Of a stretch of 59,151 bases of DNA, positions 7,079 to 15,175 are shown piece after piece. The translations under genes and the position numbers were made by a program. The DNA is from Nitrospirota bacterium (GTDB lineage Bacteria; Nitrospirota; Nitrospiria; JACQBZ01). The notes under the pieces are model-generated. The model worked only from the letters and a program-made list of their open reading frames with translations, did not search any database and had not been told where the DNA came from. Positions within the stretch are counted from its first letter, which is position 1. The number at the start of each line of letters is the position of its first letter. The DNA lies in NCBI GenBank assembly GCA_016194285.1, contig JACQBZ010000011.1, forward strand, positions 1 through 59,151, read 5' to 3'.

Positions 7079-7132
7079 GAAGTTTCACCCCCTCTCTGCA
7101 TTGTAATTTAGTATGAATTCTGAACGGGACTC

Positions 7133-7161
7133 ATTATCACTCAAGAGCCTACTTTCGTCAA
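7133..7161 (-). promoter_or_regulatory. Promoter for the small exported protein gene
   Basis: Minus-strand TTGACG (7156-7161), 17-bp spacer, GATAAT (7133-7138). Initiation would fall near 7126, about 48 bases upstream of the start codon. Confidence 0.6.
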
Positions 7162-7203
7162 GTAGATTCAGTCTGAAGGCTCTCTTGCCTTATTCCACCA
7201 ACC

Positions 7204-7515
7204 CTATTTCTTCTTTGTGGTCGGTTTGGCTCCTGGCTTCGCGGGCTGCTTTGGCGATTTCTTCTGAAGTTCCGCGAGTTTGGCCTTAAGGTCTGCAGTC
7301 TCCTTCTCAAGGTCGGCATTCTTTTTCTTCATTTCATCCATCTGCGCCATTGTCTGACTCATCTGGGCCTGCATCCCCGCCTTGTCCTTCGTCATGGTAT
7401 CCACTTGCTGTTTCAGTCTGGCATTCTCATCCTTCAACTGCTTTGATTCACAACCGGACAAAACAGGTAAAAACAAGAACGAGAGAATTACCGCCGACAG
7501 GATCATTTTCCGCAT
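7204..7515 (-). CDS. Small coiled-coil lipoprotein
   Basis: A 103-residue envelope lipoprotein. The signal peptide ends in the lipobox PVLSGC with the acylated cysteine at residue 22. The mature protein is one long heptad-patterned helix (KQLKDENARLKQQVDTMTKD and onward) that should form a coiled coil, then a Pro/Lys-rich tail (AKPGAKPTTKKK). The layout recalls Lpp- or LemA-like spacers, but no known family is certain. I chose the ATG at 7515 because GGAGG is 7 bases upstream. The alternative ATG three codons earlier sits almost on the ribosome site. A candidate sigma54 promoter (7643-7658) lies upstream, beside an NtrC-type regulator gene. Confidence 0.8.
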   Translation of the reverse strand: MRKMILSAVILSFLFLPVLSGCESKQLKDENARLKQQVDTMTKDKAGMQAQMSQTMAQMDEMKKKNADLEKETADLKAKLAELQKKSPKQPAKPGAKPTTKKK

Positions 7516-7642
7516 ATCATTCACCTCCTCTCCATTGTCATGATGATTATTGTACGCCTGGTTCTTAGAACTCGTACTGACGCGACAGTATAGTCGTTCA
7601 TTTCAGAGATTACAACTGCCCTGAGCACATCGGAAATAACAT

Positions 7643-7658
7643 AGCATTTTTTATGCCA
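7643..7658 (-). promoter_or_regulatory. Candidate sigma54 promoter
   Basis: The minus strand reads TGGCATAAAAAATGCT. It has the GG (-24) and GC (-12) dinucleotides at the exact sigma54 spacing and differs from TGGCAC-N5-TTGCW at two positions. It faces the coiled-coil lipoprotein gene (start 7515) and sits in the gap after the sigma54-activator gene. The sequence is also a short inverted repeat, so a hairpin role cannot be excluded. Confidence 0.5.
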
Positions 7659-7747
7659 TTTTTTTAAAAATTATATTTTATAAAATCTCTTTTAAACTTC
7701 AGGTGTTGGATAGACCCTCAAAGATATTAGAAAACCTTTTTGGAATG

Positions 7748-9160
7748 CTACACCTTTTCTGAGGTCTTATCTGCCTCATTTGCGGCAAGGACACCGGGTT
7801 TTTTGATCCCGTGCTTCTCCAAGCGGTACTGTAATGTTTTATAGGTTAGACCTAGGAGTTTCGCCGCTTTCATGATGATCCAGTCGGATTGCTCCATGGC
7901 CTTAAAAATCAATTCACGCTCAAGTTCTTCAAGTGAGATCCCATCGGCGGGCAACTCCAGTCCAAGCCCGGTCATCGGGGACGGCAGCCGACAGATTTCC
8001 GGAGGCAGATCGGCGATGCCGATCACATCCTGTTCGCAGAGGAGGACAGCCCGCTCAATGGACGACTCCAATTGACGAACATTTCCAGGCCAGGAGTACT
8101 CAAGCAGTTTGCGCATGGCTTCACGACTAATCCCTTGGATCTGCTTGTTCGTTTTTTGGCTATAAATCTGTATGAAGTGGTGAACCAGCTCCGGGATATC
8201 CGTGCTGCGTTCACGCAACGGCGGCATCTGGATCGAAATGACGTTCAACCGGTAATAGAGGTCTTCACGGAACTGATCTTTTTTGATCTCTTGGTCCAGG
8301 CGCTTGTTGGTGGCCGCGATGACCCGGACATCGATGGCCGTCTCTTCCGATCCCCCGATTCGCCGGATCTGTCTCTCCTGAAGCGTGCGAAGCAACTTGC
8401 CCTGCAGGTGAAGACTGAGATCTCCCACCTCGTCCAGAAAAAGCGTTCCACCATCGGCCGCCTCGAAGAGTCCGATTCGTCGACCGATCGCTCCCGTAAA
8501 GGCCCCTTTTTCATATCCGAATAACTCACTTTCGATCAGCGTATCGGGAATCGCAGCACAATTAATTGCCTGAAAGGGTTTGTTTTTTCTCGCGCTATTG
8601 AAATGAATGGCACGGGCCAAGAGTTCCTTCCCGGTTCCGGACTCCCCGTTGATCAGAACGGTCGCGGTGCTGTTCGATATTTTTTTAACCACCTCGAAAA
8701 CTTCCTGCATTCGAGGATGATTGCCGATGATATTATTGATATGAAATTTTTCTTGAAGTTGTTGGCGGAGTCTATTGTTTTCCTTGACGAGAGAAATTTT
8801 CTCAAATGCCCGTTTTACGGCGATCAAAAGTTCTTCCCGCTCCAGCGGCTTGGTGATGTAATCCAACGCCCCCAGCTTCATCGCCTCCACCGCCGAATCA
8901 ATCGAACCGTGCGCCGTCATGATGATGAGGGAAGCTAATGGATTCAATTGAAAGATCTTCTGAACGATCCCGATCCCTTCCGTATCCGGCAGCTTCAGAT
9001 CCGTCAGGACCACATCGTATTCTCCGGTTTGGAATTTACCGATGGCCTCTTTTGCGGTCGAGGCGAGATCTACTTCATATTTTTCAGACCGGAGAATGAG
9101 CGCCATAATTTCACGCTGGGACCGTTCATCATCGATCACGAGGATATTGCCCGGTTTCAT
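7748..9160 (-). CDS. Sigma54-dependent response regulator, NtrC family
   Basis: A 470-residue DNA-binding activator. The receiver domain (about 1-120) has acidic residues D10, D11 and the phospho-acceptor D54 (VVLTDLKLPD) with the lysine of LDYITKP. The AAA+ domain (about 145-385) has Walker A GESGTGKE, the sigma54-contact loop GAFTGA, Walker B GGTLFLDEVGDL and the FREDLYYRLNVISIQMPPLR segment. The C-terminal Fis-type helix-turn-helix (AAKLLGLTYKTLQYRLEKHG) binds DNA. The start codon overlaps the histidine kinase stop by 4 bp, so the pair is coupled. Targets are unknown. The nearest candidate is the sigma54-like promoter at 7643-7658. Confidence 0.95.
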   Translation of the reverse strand: MKPGNILVIDDERSQREIMALILRSEKYEVDLASTAKEAIGKFQTGEYDVVLTDLKLPDTEGIGIVQKIFQLNPLASLIIMTAHGSIDSAVEAMKLGALDYITKPLEREELLIAVKRAFEKISLVKENNRLRQQLQEKFHINNIIGNHPRMQEVFEVVKKISNSTATVLINGESGTGKELLARAIHFNSARKNKPFQAINCAAIPDTLIESELFGYEKGAFTGAIGRRIGLFEAADGGTLFLDEVGDLSLHLQGKLLRTLQERQIRRIGGSEETAIDVRVIAATNKRLDQEIKKDQFREDLYYRLNVISIQMPPLRERSTDIPELVHHFIQIYSQKTNKQIQGISREAMRKLLEYSWPGNVRQLESSIERAVLLCEQDVIGIADLPPEICRLPSPMTGLGLELPADGISLEELERELIFKAMEQSDWIIMKAAKLLGLTYKTLQYRLEKHGIKKPGVLAANEADKTSEKV

Positions 9161-10629
9161 GCATGTACTCCTTCCATGGGAAGCGAAATGGTCACGGTGG
9201 TTCCCATTCCCTTTACACTGGCGACCGAAATGGTTCCGCCGTGCTCTTCCAAAACCCGTTTTGTCAACGCAAGTCCAAGTCCGATGCCGAGTTTCTTGGT
9301 CGTAAAATAGGGCTCGAAGATCTTTTGAAGATGATCCCCCTCGATTCCGCAGCCGGTATCTTCAAAATGCACCAAGACCCGGCTGTTCTCGTCATCCAAT
9401 TGTGCATGAATCCGTAATACCCCGCCCTGACTCATCGCCTGAAGCGCATTGACGGTGATGTTCACAAAACAGTTTTTAATCTGCTCCACATCGACCAACA
9501 CCCGCGGAAGATCATTGATGCCTCGGGTCTCAAACCGAACACCTTGATCGATCCCTTTGGGAAGGGCCAATTGCAGCACTTCGGACAAAATGGAGGCCAA
9601 TTCGGCCGATTGCATCTGCAAGCGTATCGGTTTTCCAAAATCGAGAAAATTTTCGATCATCCGGTTCAACCGATGGATCTCGGTTTTGATATTGACAACC
9701 AGTTTGTCGATTTCTTCTTTATCAAGAAAATGGGCCCGATCCAACTGGACGCGCAAGTGGTCGATGGTAAGGTTGATCAGATTCAGAGGATTGCGGATTT
9801 CATGGGCGATACCCGAGGCCAATTGGCCGACGGCCGAGAGATGTTCTGCATGGCGCAGGCGGCCCTCAAGGGATTTCTGCAGCCGAAGCTTCTCCACCAT
9901 CTCATTGAAGCTCCGGGTCAGCTCGCCGATTTCTTCTCCACCCCCCTGCACCACCAGCGGGGTGCTCAGATCGCCGGCCGCAACGTTCTTGGCCGCCTCC
10001 ACAACCTGTTTAATGGGCCGAGTGTACCGCCACGCCAGGTAGAAAGAGAGGAAGATTCCCACCGAAAATATCGCGATATGCACGGCCAACCGTGTATAGA
10101 AACTTTCCCGGATCAGGCGGGAGAAATCATCCATGATCATGATGATATGGACATAGCCCATCTGTTCGCCGCCGACGACAATCGGAACCAGGATGTTATA
10201 GGGCTTTTGGTCTTTTTTCGGTCCCGCATCCTCCCCGATCCGCTCCGTAATGACCAGATCGCGATGCTTGGGATCCGCCGGTCGCTCTTTCCGATGAGGA
10301 TTGGAACTGGCGATGACCTTATTTTCATTGCTCAGGATGGAGATCTCTTTAACGCCTTTCTTATTGAGCCGTGTCACGTAATCCCTCAAGCGGGCTTCAT
10401 CCGAGGCCCCGTGCGTCGTCAATTGCTCGACGCTGATCTGGATCGCCGTCGTCAGGTCTTCCGTGTCGGCCATAATTTCCCTGACGACCGCTCGTTCCGT
10501 CAACCAATAGAATGCCAATGAAGCCATCAAGGATAAAAACAGCAACGAGAGCATCATGAGCAGAAGCTTGGTGTTCAGACGGAGGTGCTCCAAGCGGTTG
10601 GTGATCTTTTTAAAAGCGGATCTTACCAT
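9157..10629 (-). CDS. Membrane sensor histidine kinase, partner of the NtrC-type regulator
   Basis: A 490-residue inner-membrane kinase. It has a first transmembrane helix (about 20-42), a periplasmic sensor region of roughly 130 residues, a second helix (about 178-200) and a HAMP linker (RPIKQVVEAAKNVAAGDLST). These are followed by the HisKA dimerisation domain with phospho-His at about residue 276 (SGIAHEIRNPLNLINL), and an HATPase domain with N box (FVNITVNALQAMSQGG), DTGCGI and a G-rich IGLGLALTKR box. GGAGG is 7 bases before the ATG at 10629. The gene overlaps tsaC upstream by 7 bp and the regulator downstream by 4 bp. The periplasmic part lacks a clear Cys or metal motif, so the signal is unknown. 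Confidence 0.93.
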   Translation of the reverse strand: MVRSAFKKITNRLEHLRLNTKLLLMMLSLLFLSLMASLAFYWLTERAVVREIMADTEDLTTAIQISVEQLTTHGASDEARLRDYVTRLNKKGVKEISILSNENKVIASSNPHRKERPADPKHRDLVITERIGEDAGPKKDQKPYNILVPIVVGGEQMGYVHIIMIMDDFSRLIRESFYTRLAVHIAIFSVGIFLSFYLAWRYTRPIKQVVEAAKNVAAGDLSTPLVVQGGGEEIGELTRSFNEMVEKLRLQKSLEGRLRHAEHLSAVGQLASGIAHEIRNPLNLINLTIDHLRVQLDRAHFLDKEEIDKLVVNIKTEIHRLNRMIENFLDFGKPIRLQMQSAELASILSEVLQLALPKGIDQGVRFETRGINDLPRVLVDVEQIKNCFVNITVNALQAMSQGGVLRIHAQLDDENSRVLVHFEDTGCGIEGDHLQKIFEPYFTTKKLGIGLGLALTKRVLEEHGGTISVASVKGMGTTVTISLPMEGVHA

Positions 10630-11330
10630 TCGTGATCCTCCGTGAGACTTAATCCGAGACAACCGATCACTTCATGGAAAGGAATTTTCCCCTCCCGGAT
10701 TAATCGGGGGGGATGAAACGAGGTATCTACAATTGTGGACCCGGTTCCGCCGGGTGTCTCACCCCCATCGATTATGAGATCGAGGTGCGCGCCCAGCGTT
10801 TCTTGGACCCTCGAGGCCGAGGTGGCGCCGGGCTCACCGGAGCGGTTGGCGCTTGTGGCCGTGATGGGCTGACCGACCGCCCGTAGGAGCCGAAGGGCCA
10901 CCGGATGGGACGGAATCCGGATTCCGACTTTCCCGGTCCCTCCGGTTAGCGCGGAAGGCAGGCGCGACGAAGCGGCAAACAAGAGCGTCAAAGGACCGGG
11001 CCAGAATTTTCGAATGAGACTCCAGGATTCCGGAGAAACGGCTCCAATGATTCCTTCGGCCCTCTTGAACTCGTCAATGACGATCAGGATCGGTTTGCCC
11101 GGCTCCCGCCCTTTGACGGCAAAGAGCTGTTCAACCGCGGTGGCATTGAAAGGGTCCACGCCCAATCCGTAAAACGTCTCGGTCGGAAAAGCAATTATTC
11201 CACCCGATCGAATCCGCTGAACAGCCTCCTCAACCGCTTCTAGAGAGGGGCCGGACTCAGGATACGATGGATCAATTTTAACGACCTGCCCTTTGAATCC
11301 GCCTTGCTTTTGCTTCAACTTCTTCCTCAA
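10623..11330 (-). CDS. tsaC: L-threonylcarbamoyladenylate synthase (Sua5/YrdC/YwlC family)
   Basis: Makes threonylcarbamoyl-AMP from threonine, bicarbonate and ATP for the t6A37 modification of ANN-decoding tRNAs. The 235-residue frame contains the YrdC core: GGIIAFPTETFYGLGVD, VKGREPGKP, WPGPLTLLF, VGIRIPSHPVALRLL and TATSANRSGEPGATS, ending IIDGGETPGGTGSTIVD and RLIREGKI. These are the RNA/ATP-binding signatures of the family. There is no C-terminal Sua5 domain, so it is the short TsaC type. The start at 11330 overlaps purE by 53 bp. A later non-ATG start (around residues 15-20) is possible, because the first residues are lysine-rich and unlike the family. Confidence 0.93.
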   Translation of the reverse strand: MRKKLKQKQGGFKGQVVKIDPSYPESGPSLEAVEEAVQRIRSGGIIAFPTETFYGLGVDPFNATAVEQLFAVKGREPGKPILIVIDEFKRAEGIIGAVSPESWSLIRKFWPGPLTLLFAASSRLPSALTGGTGKVGIRIPSHPVALRLLRAVGQPITATSANRSGEPGATSASRVQETLGAHLDLIIDGGETPGGTGSTIVDTSFHPPRLIREGKIPFHEVIGCLGLSLTEDHEW

Positions 11331-11778
11331 GTCTCTCTTTATAGTCTTTGATTTTACGTGCTAAATCTTTATGACTTATTCCCAAGATTTGGACCGCCAG
11401 AATCCCCGCGTTCTTGGCTCCGGCTTTGCCGATCGCCATGGTAGCGACCGGAACACCGCCCGGCATCTGCGCGGTCGAAAGAAGAGCATCCAGACCATTC
11501 AAGGAGGAGTCGATCGGGACACCGATCACGGGTCGTGTCGAATGGGCCGCAATGGTACCGGCCAGATGGGCCGCCCCGCCGGCGCCCGCGATAAAGATCT
11601 CGACTCCTTTCCTCTCCGCCTCGGAAATATATCTCCGCGTCCAATCCGGAGACCGGTGCGCCGATGTAATGGCCAGTTCATGCGCCACACCGAATTCCCC
11701 CAACACCACCGCGGCCTGTTCCATCACCGCCAAATCCGATTCACTGCCCATGACGATGCTGACCAATGGTTTTCGCAA
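11278..11778 (-). CDS. purE: 5-(carboxyamino)imidazole ribonucleotide mutase
   Basis: Converts N5-CAIR to CAIR in purine synthesis. I chose the TTG at 11778 because AGAGGAG lies 8 bases upstream and the resulting 166-residue protein begins RKPLVSIVMGSESDLAVM, as expected. The active-site segments SAHRSPDWTRRYI, FIAGAGGAAHLAGTIAAHS and GLDALLSTAQMPGGVPVATM are present. The frame remains open upstream only because it runs into repeat element A (11800-11872), which ends a few bases before the ribosome site. Any extended start is therefore probably artefactual. No purK lies next to it. The 3' end overlaps tsaC by 53 bp. Confidence 0.96.
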   Translation of the reverse strand: MRKPLVSIVMGSESDLAVMEQAAVVLGEFGVAHELAITSAHRSPDWTRRYISEAERKGVEIFIAGAGGAAHLAGTIAAHSTRPVIGVPIDSSLNGLDALLSTAQMPGGVPVATMAIGKAGAKNAGILAVQILGISHKDLARKIKDYKERLEEEVEAKARRIQRAGR

Positions 11779-11799
11779 TCGATTGACTCCTCTAATTAT

Positions 11800-11872
11800 G
11801 GGGGCTAGCGTCGCCCCCTCCACCGGCGAAGCCGGATGGAGCCTCCCCTTCTCGCTTGCTTTGCTCGCTGAG
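11800..11872 (+). repeat. Repeat element A upstream of purE
   Basis: A near-full copy (GGGGCTAGCGTCGCCCCC, then CACCGGCGAAGCCGG, GGAGCCTCCCCTTCTCGC, TTGCTCGCTG). Its GGGGC end faces purE and lies about 7 bp from the purE ribosome site. A GATTCCCACAGGC stretch related to element F follows it. Confidence 0.9.
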
Positions 11873-11953
11873 TCGATTCCCACAGGCGCGCAAGCCAACT
11901 GAAAGCGACCATTTTGTTCATTTTAGGTAATATAGCCTTCCACAGTCTGTGGG

Positions 11954-12907
11954 TCAAGTCTTGACGGCGTTGACGGGACGGGACATAAGCACCCAGCCGA
12001 GACCGCCAAGAACATTGAGCGAGGTAATCAGGATCAACCAGAGAACGGCAAAGGCCAATGCCTGAGGAGCCACTACCCCCGCCTGAGATAGAAAATAAAC
12101 GTATGCGCCTTCTCGAACACCCAAGCCATTCAAACTGATCGGGACCATCCCGGCAACGGTCACCAAGGGAATGAAAACAAAATAAAATTCCCATGGAACC
12201 GCGACGTCCACCGCTTGACCGATTATCATACTAATGATAACCACCGATAGTTGAATAAAAAAAGAGGCCACGAGCGACGCCGCCATGAACCGGGGATTTT
12301 CCCAGTAGCGATAGGGCAATTCATATCGCCGCAAAAGACCGGGAAATGCAAAAGGGATAAGGAGACCCAGAATAAGCAAGGCCGTCCCGCCCAGTGTAAA
12401 AACGGTCATCCAAACCGGCACCATCACCGGGCCTCCTGCCGATAGGGCTATGGACGCGATGCACAGCAGGGCGATCATCCCGCTGATCCGATCCGCCAAG
12501 ACTGTCGTCATGGCACGCAGAATATCGCCGCGACTCCCGGCCAAATAGTAGCATTTTCCCAGGTCACCCCCGATCGAGGTTGGAAGGAAAAGGTTGAAAA
12601 ACAAACCGACGAAGTAAAAAGCAGCCAACCGACCGAACGAATGCTCATAACCCTGAACCCGCGTCATTATCTGCCAACGAAGAATGCCCACGAACTGCAA
12701 GCCGAAAAAGCTGACCCATGCCAGAACAACGTAGCCGATATGAAGACTCTGCAGCGCGTGCCCCACCGAACGGGCATCGATTTTTGAAAACAGGTAAGTG
12801 AGCAATCCCAGACTGACGATCGCTTTGAGAACGGTCGTCAACCACCGACGAGGCTTGGGCGATGCGGGAATGGAAAAATCGATCTTAGAAATTGGTGGCC
12901 AGGACAT
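11954..12907 (-). CDS. Flippase-like / LPG-synthase-TM family membrane protein (UPF0104)
   Basis: A 317-residue polytopic inner-membrane protein with about eight hydrophobic helices. The conserved family features are visible: FFNLFLPTSIGGDLGKCYYL in the first half, TTVLADRISGMIALL, and the VPISLNGLGVREGAYVYFL loop in the second half. Relatives include the membrane part of lysyl-phosphatidylglycerol synthase and archaeal AglD-like proteins. They are thought to move or modify lipid-linked molecules. It is last in a four-gene run (GT2, PAP2, GT39, this gene) and overlaps the GT39 gene by 23 bp, so a role in moving a lipid-linked sugar is a reasonable inference. No enzymatic domain is fused to it. 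Confidence 0.85.
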   Translation of the reverse strand: MSWPPISKIDFSIPASPKPRRWLTTVLKAIVSLGLLTYLFSKIDARSVGHALQSLHIGYVVLAWVSFFGLQFVGILRWQIMTRVQGYEHSFGRLAAFYFVGLFFNLFLPTSIGGDLGKCYYLAGSRGDILRAMTTVLADRISGMIALLCIASIALSAGGPVMVPVWMTVFTLGGTALLILGLLIPFAFPGLLRRYELPYRYWENPRFMAASLVASFFIQLSVVIISMIIGQAVDVAVPWEFYFVFIPLVTVAGMVPISLNGLGVREGAYVYFLSQAGVVAPQALAFAVLWLILITSLNVLGGLGWVLMSRPVNAVKT

Positions 12908-14546
12908 AGCCTCCTTGCTCCGAACGAATCATCAGCTGAGGCATGGACTCTAAGACCGGGACCAAATGAATCTGGCTCAATACCACCGCGTGGCCATTGA
13001 CCGATAAGAAATGCCGCAGGTCTTCCTCCTGATTCGACTTGAAAATGACCGCGCCTCTACGGGCATAAAACAGGATGCTGGGTTTTTTCAGGCCGAAGAC
13101 CACCAGGGGTTCCTCCGGACGAATCCACCCGCGGGTTTCTTGAGTCAGGTTTCGCAACGGCATTTGAATATACGAGCTCACCGATGGAATGAAGTCGAAC
13201 AGCAAGACAAATACAAAGACCCCCATCATGAGCACCAACACCATAAAACCCGCCCACCGTCTCATGAGCCGCACCAGCGCAATGTAGGTCATCACCCCGA
13301 TCAAGGGGACCGCGGCCATGACAATCAAGACCCCGTTCAGCTCGATCGGTTGGGCCAAGAAGGGAGCCAAGGCTCCGTACTTCACCCGTGCCCATTCGAT
13401 CCCTTGCGGAAAGGACAAAATAAGAACGGCCGCAATAACGGTCAAGCCACCCATCAACCCGATCGTAAACCGGTCTTCAAACCGGGCCGTTGACGATGCC
13501 GCATCCATTCTCCGGTCCAAGTAGCAGGCCACCCAAATGGCCAAAGCTGGAAAGGCGGGTGCAATATAACTGGGAAGCTTGGTGCCGGCCAATGTAAAAA
13601 AGATGAAGACGACCGCGACCCACAACAGCAGAAACCATTCGAACGGATGGTCCACCGGAAATGGGCGGAAATTTTTCCATCGTTCCGAAAGAGTCGAACC
13701 GGAAAAGATGGAAACAACCGAAGCCGGAAGAAACGCCACCCATGGGAAGAAACCGATCGCCATAACGCCCAAATAATAGAACGGGGCCCCGGCGTGGCCT
13801 CCGATGACGGATGTAAATCGCTCGATATTATGGTGGAGAAAGAATGATTTCCAAAAATCCGCGCCGTGAAGCCGAAACATCGCTGTATACCACGGCAGGG
13901 CAACCGCACAGAAGATCAAGATCCCCCATCCCGGTCGAATGTCACGGAAAAGTTTATTTCGCGAACCGGCCGTGACGATAAAAAGGAAAATCGTCAATCC
14001 CGGTAGAACAAGACCGACCGGGCCTTTGGTCAAAACCGCCAGGGACGCGGCCAGATAAACCCCGATGACCCAGATGGCGCGCTCTGTTTTGCAGAGCATA
14101 TAAAAGCTGGCCAGCGTAGCCGTGACGAAGAAGACGAGCAGCATATCGGTCAAGGCGGCGTGTGAAATCACCACCATCTCAAGACTGCTGGCCAGGATGA
14201 GCATCGCCAACAATCCGGCACGGGGGCCGGCGACCCATCGGGTTAAACCATAGGTCACGACCAGCAGCGCGAGGCCGAAGACTGCGGAGGTCAACCGTGC
14301 CGAAAACTCGGACAGCCCGAAGGTCTTAAAGGCCACCCCCATGAACCAGTACAGCAGGATGGGCTTGTCGAAATCGGGCGAGTAGTTAAACTGCGGGGTG
14401 AGCCAATTTCCGGTTTCAACCATTTCCCGGGCGGTTTCGGCATAAATCGCCTCGTCCAGATCAAACAGCGGCACGGCCCCGAGCTGATAGAAGAAAAGAA
14501 ACCCTCCCAGCATCAGCGCCGGCCAGAAGCCGGTGTTCCGGGTCAT
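12885..14546 (-). CDS. GT39-family glycosyltransferase, ArnT/PMT-like
   Basis: An integral membrane enzyme that would transfer a sugar from a polyprenyl-phosphate donor to an acceptor on the periplasmic side. With the ATG at 14546 (553 residues) the N-terminus contains FDLDEAIYAETAREMVETGN, the acidic first-loop motif typical of ArnT/PMT enzymes, then DKPILLYWFMGVAFKTFG. About 10-12 hydrophobic segments follow, and a soluble C-terminal part begins near residue 450. The start overlaps the PAP2 stop codon (ATGA). The upstream GT2 gene could make the donor. Acceptor and sugar are unknown. Lipid A, another lipid or a protein are all possible. Confidence 0.88.
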   Translation of the reverse strand: MTRNTGFWPALMLGGFLFFYQLGAVPLFDLDEAIYAETAREMVETGNWLTPQFNYSPDFDKPILLYWFMGVAFKTFGLSEFSARLTSAVFGLALLVVTYGLTRWVAGPRAGLLAMLILASSLEMVVISHAALTDMLLVFFVTATLASFYMLCKTERAIWVIGVYLAASLAVLTKGPVGLVLPGLTIFLFIVTAGSRNKLFRDIRPGWGILIFCAVALPWYTAMFRLHGADFWKSFFLHHNIERFTSVIGGHAGAPFYYLGVMAIGFFPWVAFLPASVVSIFSGSTLSERWKNFRPFPVDHPFEWFLLLWVAVVFIFFTLAGTKLPSYIAPAFPALAIWVACYLDRRMDAASSTARFEDRFTIGLMGGLTVIAAVLILSFPQGIEWARVKYGALAPFLAQPIELNGVLIVMAAVPLIGVMTYIALVRLMRRWAGFMVLVLMMGVFVFVLLFDFIPSVSSYIQMPLRNLTQETRGWIRPEEPLVVFGLKKPSILFYARRGAVIFKSNQEEDLRHFLSVNGHAVVLSQIHLVPVLESMPQLMIRSEQGGYVLATNF

Positions 14547-15175
14547 GATTTGAGGTACTCCAACTTCAATCGTGAAGCCCACACACCGATCAACACTCCC
14601 AAAACGGCCCCGACGAAGACGTCCGAAGCAAAATGAGCATCGATATAAATCCGTGTAAAGGCCACGAAGACGGCGAGGGAATACCAGATCCATTGGCCGG
14701 CCGGGTAGACCGCGGACAGAACCGCGGCCATGGCAAAAGCCGAAATGGTATGTCCGGATGGGAACGAGTCATGCCCGCTCGCAAACGACGGGCCCCAATT
14801 CATGATCCCAGTGTCCACCAGCTTCGGACGAGGACGTCCGGTCAGATGCTTGACGACTTGTACAACCGTCCCGGCAACCGCCACCGCGATCAGACTCCGC
14901 CCACCGGCTTGCTTTAATTTTTGCTGTTTCAGCCATCGGCCGATGACGTAAAGAACCGCCGCCTCCACCGCGAGGACCCAGCCCCTTCCGAACCAGGTCA
15001 GAATATGCATCAGTTTGAACAGAGGGTGGACCCGGAGATCTTTGAGGATGCTACGGATCAGACCATCTTCAAGAAAGACCAACGGAAGTAGAGCAACGAT
15101 GACGACCGTCCAGATCAAACCCTTTCGGCTCATTTGTAAACGATCGGCACAATCGGATATCGGCTTAATCATCAA
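14543..15175 (-). CDS. PAP2-family membrane phosphatase
   Basis: A 210-residue membrane phosphatase, probably acting on a polyprenyl or phospholipid phosphate at the outer face of the inner membrane. All three PAP2 signatures are visible: KHLTGRPRP, PSGHTISAF and TRIYIDAHFASDVF, with the catalytic histidines of the second and third motifs. Five to six hydrophobic helices surround them. The start overlaps the GT2 gene by 11 bp, and an internal ATG (residue 15) is also possible. The gene sits between a GT2 and a GT39 gene, which suggests recycling of undecaprenyl phosphate in a glycosylation pathway. Confidence 0.9.
   Translation of the reverse strand: MMIKPISDCADRLQMSRKGLIWTVVIVALLPLVFLEDGLIRSILKDLRVHPLFKLMHILTWFGRGWVLAVEAAVLYVIGRWLKQQKLKQAGGRSLIAVAVAGTVVQVVKHLTGRPRPKLVDTGIMNWGPSFASGHDSFPSGHTISAFAMAAVLSAVYPAGQWIWYSLAVFVAFTRIYIDAHFASDVFVGAVLGVLIGVWASRLKLEYLKS

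Noticed and set aside
7140-7185. Imperfect hairpin after the coiled-coil lipoprotein gene, considered as a terminator
   Set aside because: No T-run. The same DNA contains a good promoter (TTGACG-17-GATAAT) for the next gene.
11779-11898. N-terminal extension of purE into repeat A
   Set aside because: The TTG at 11778 has a good ribosome site and gives the family-length protein. The extension merely translates the repeat.
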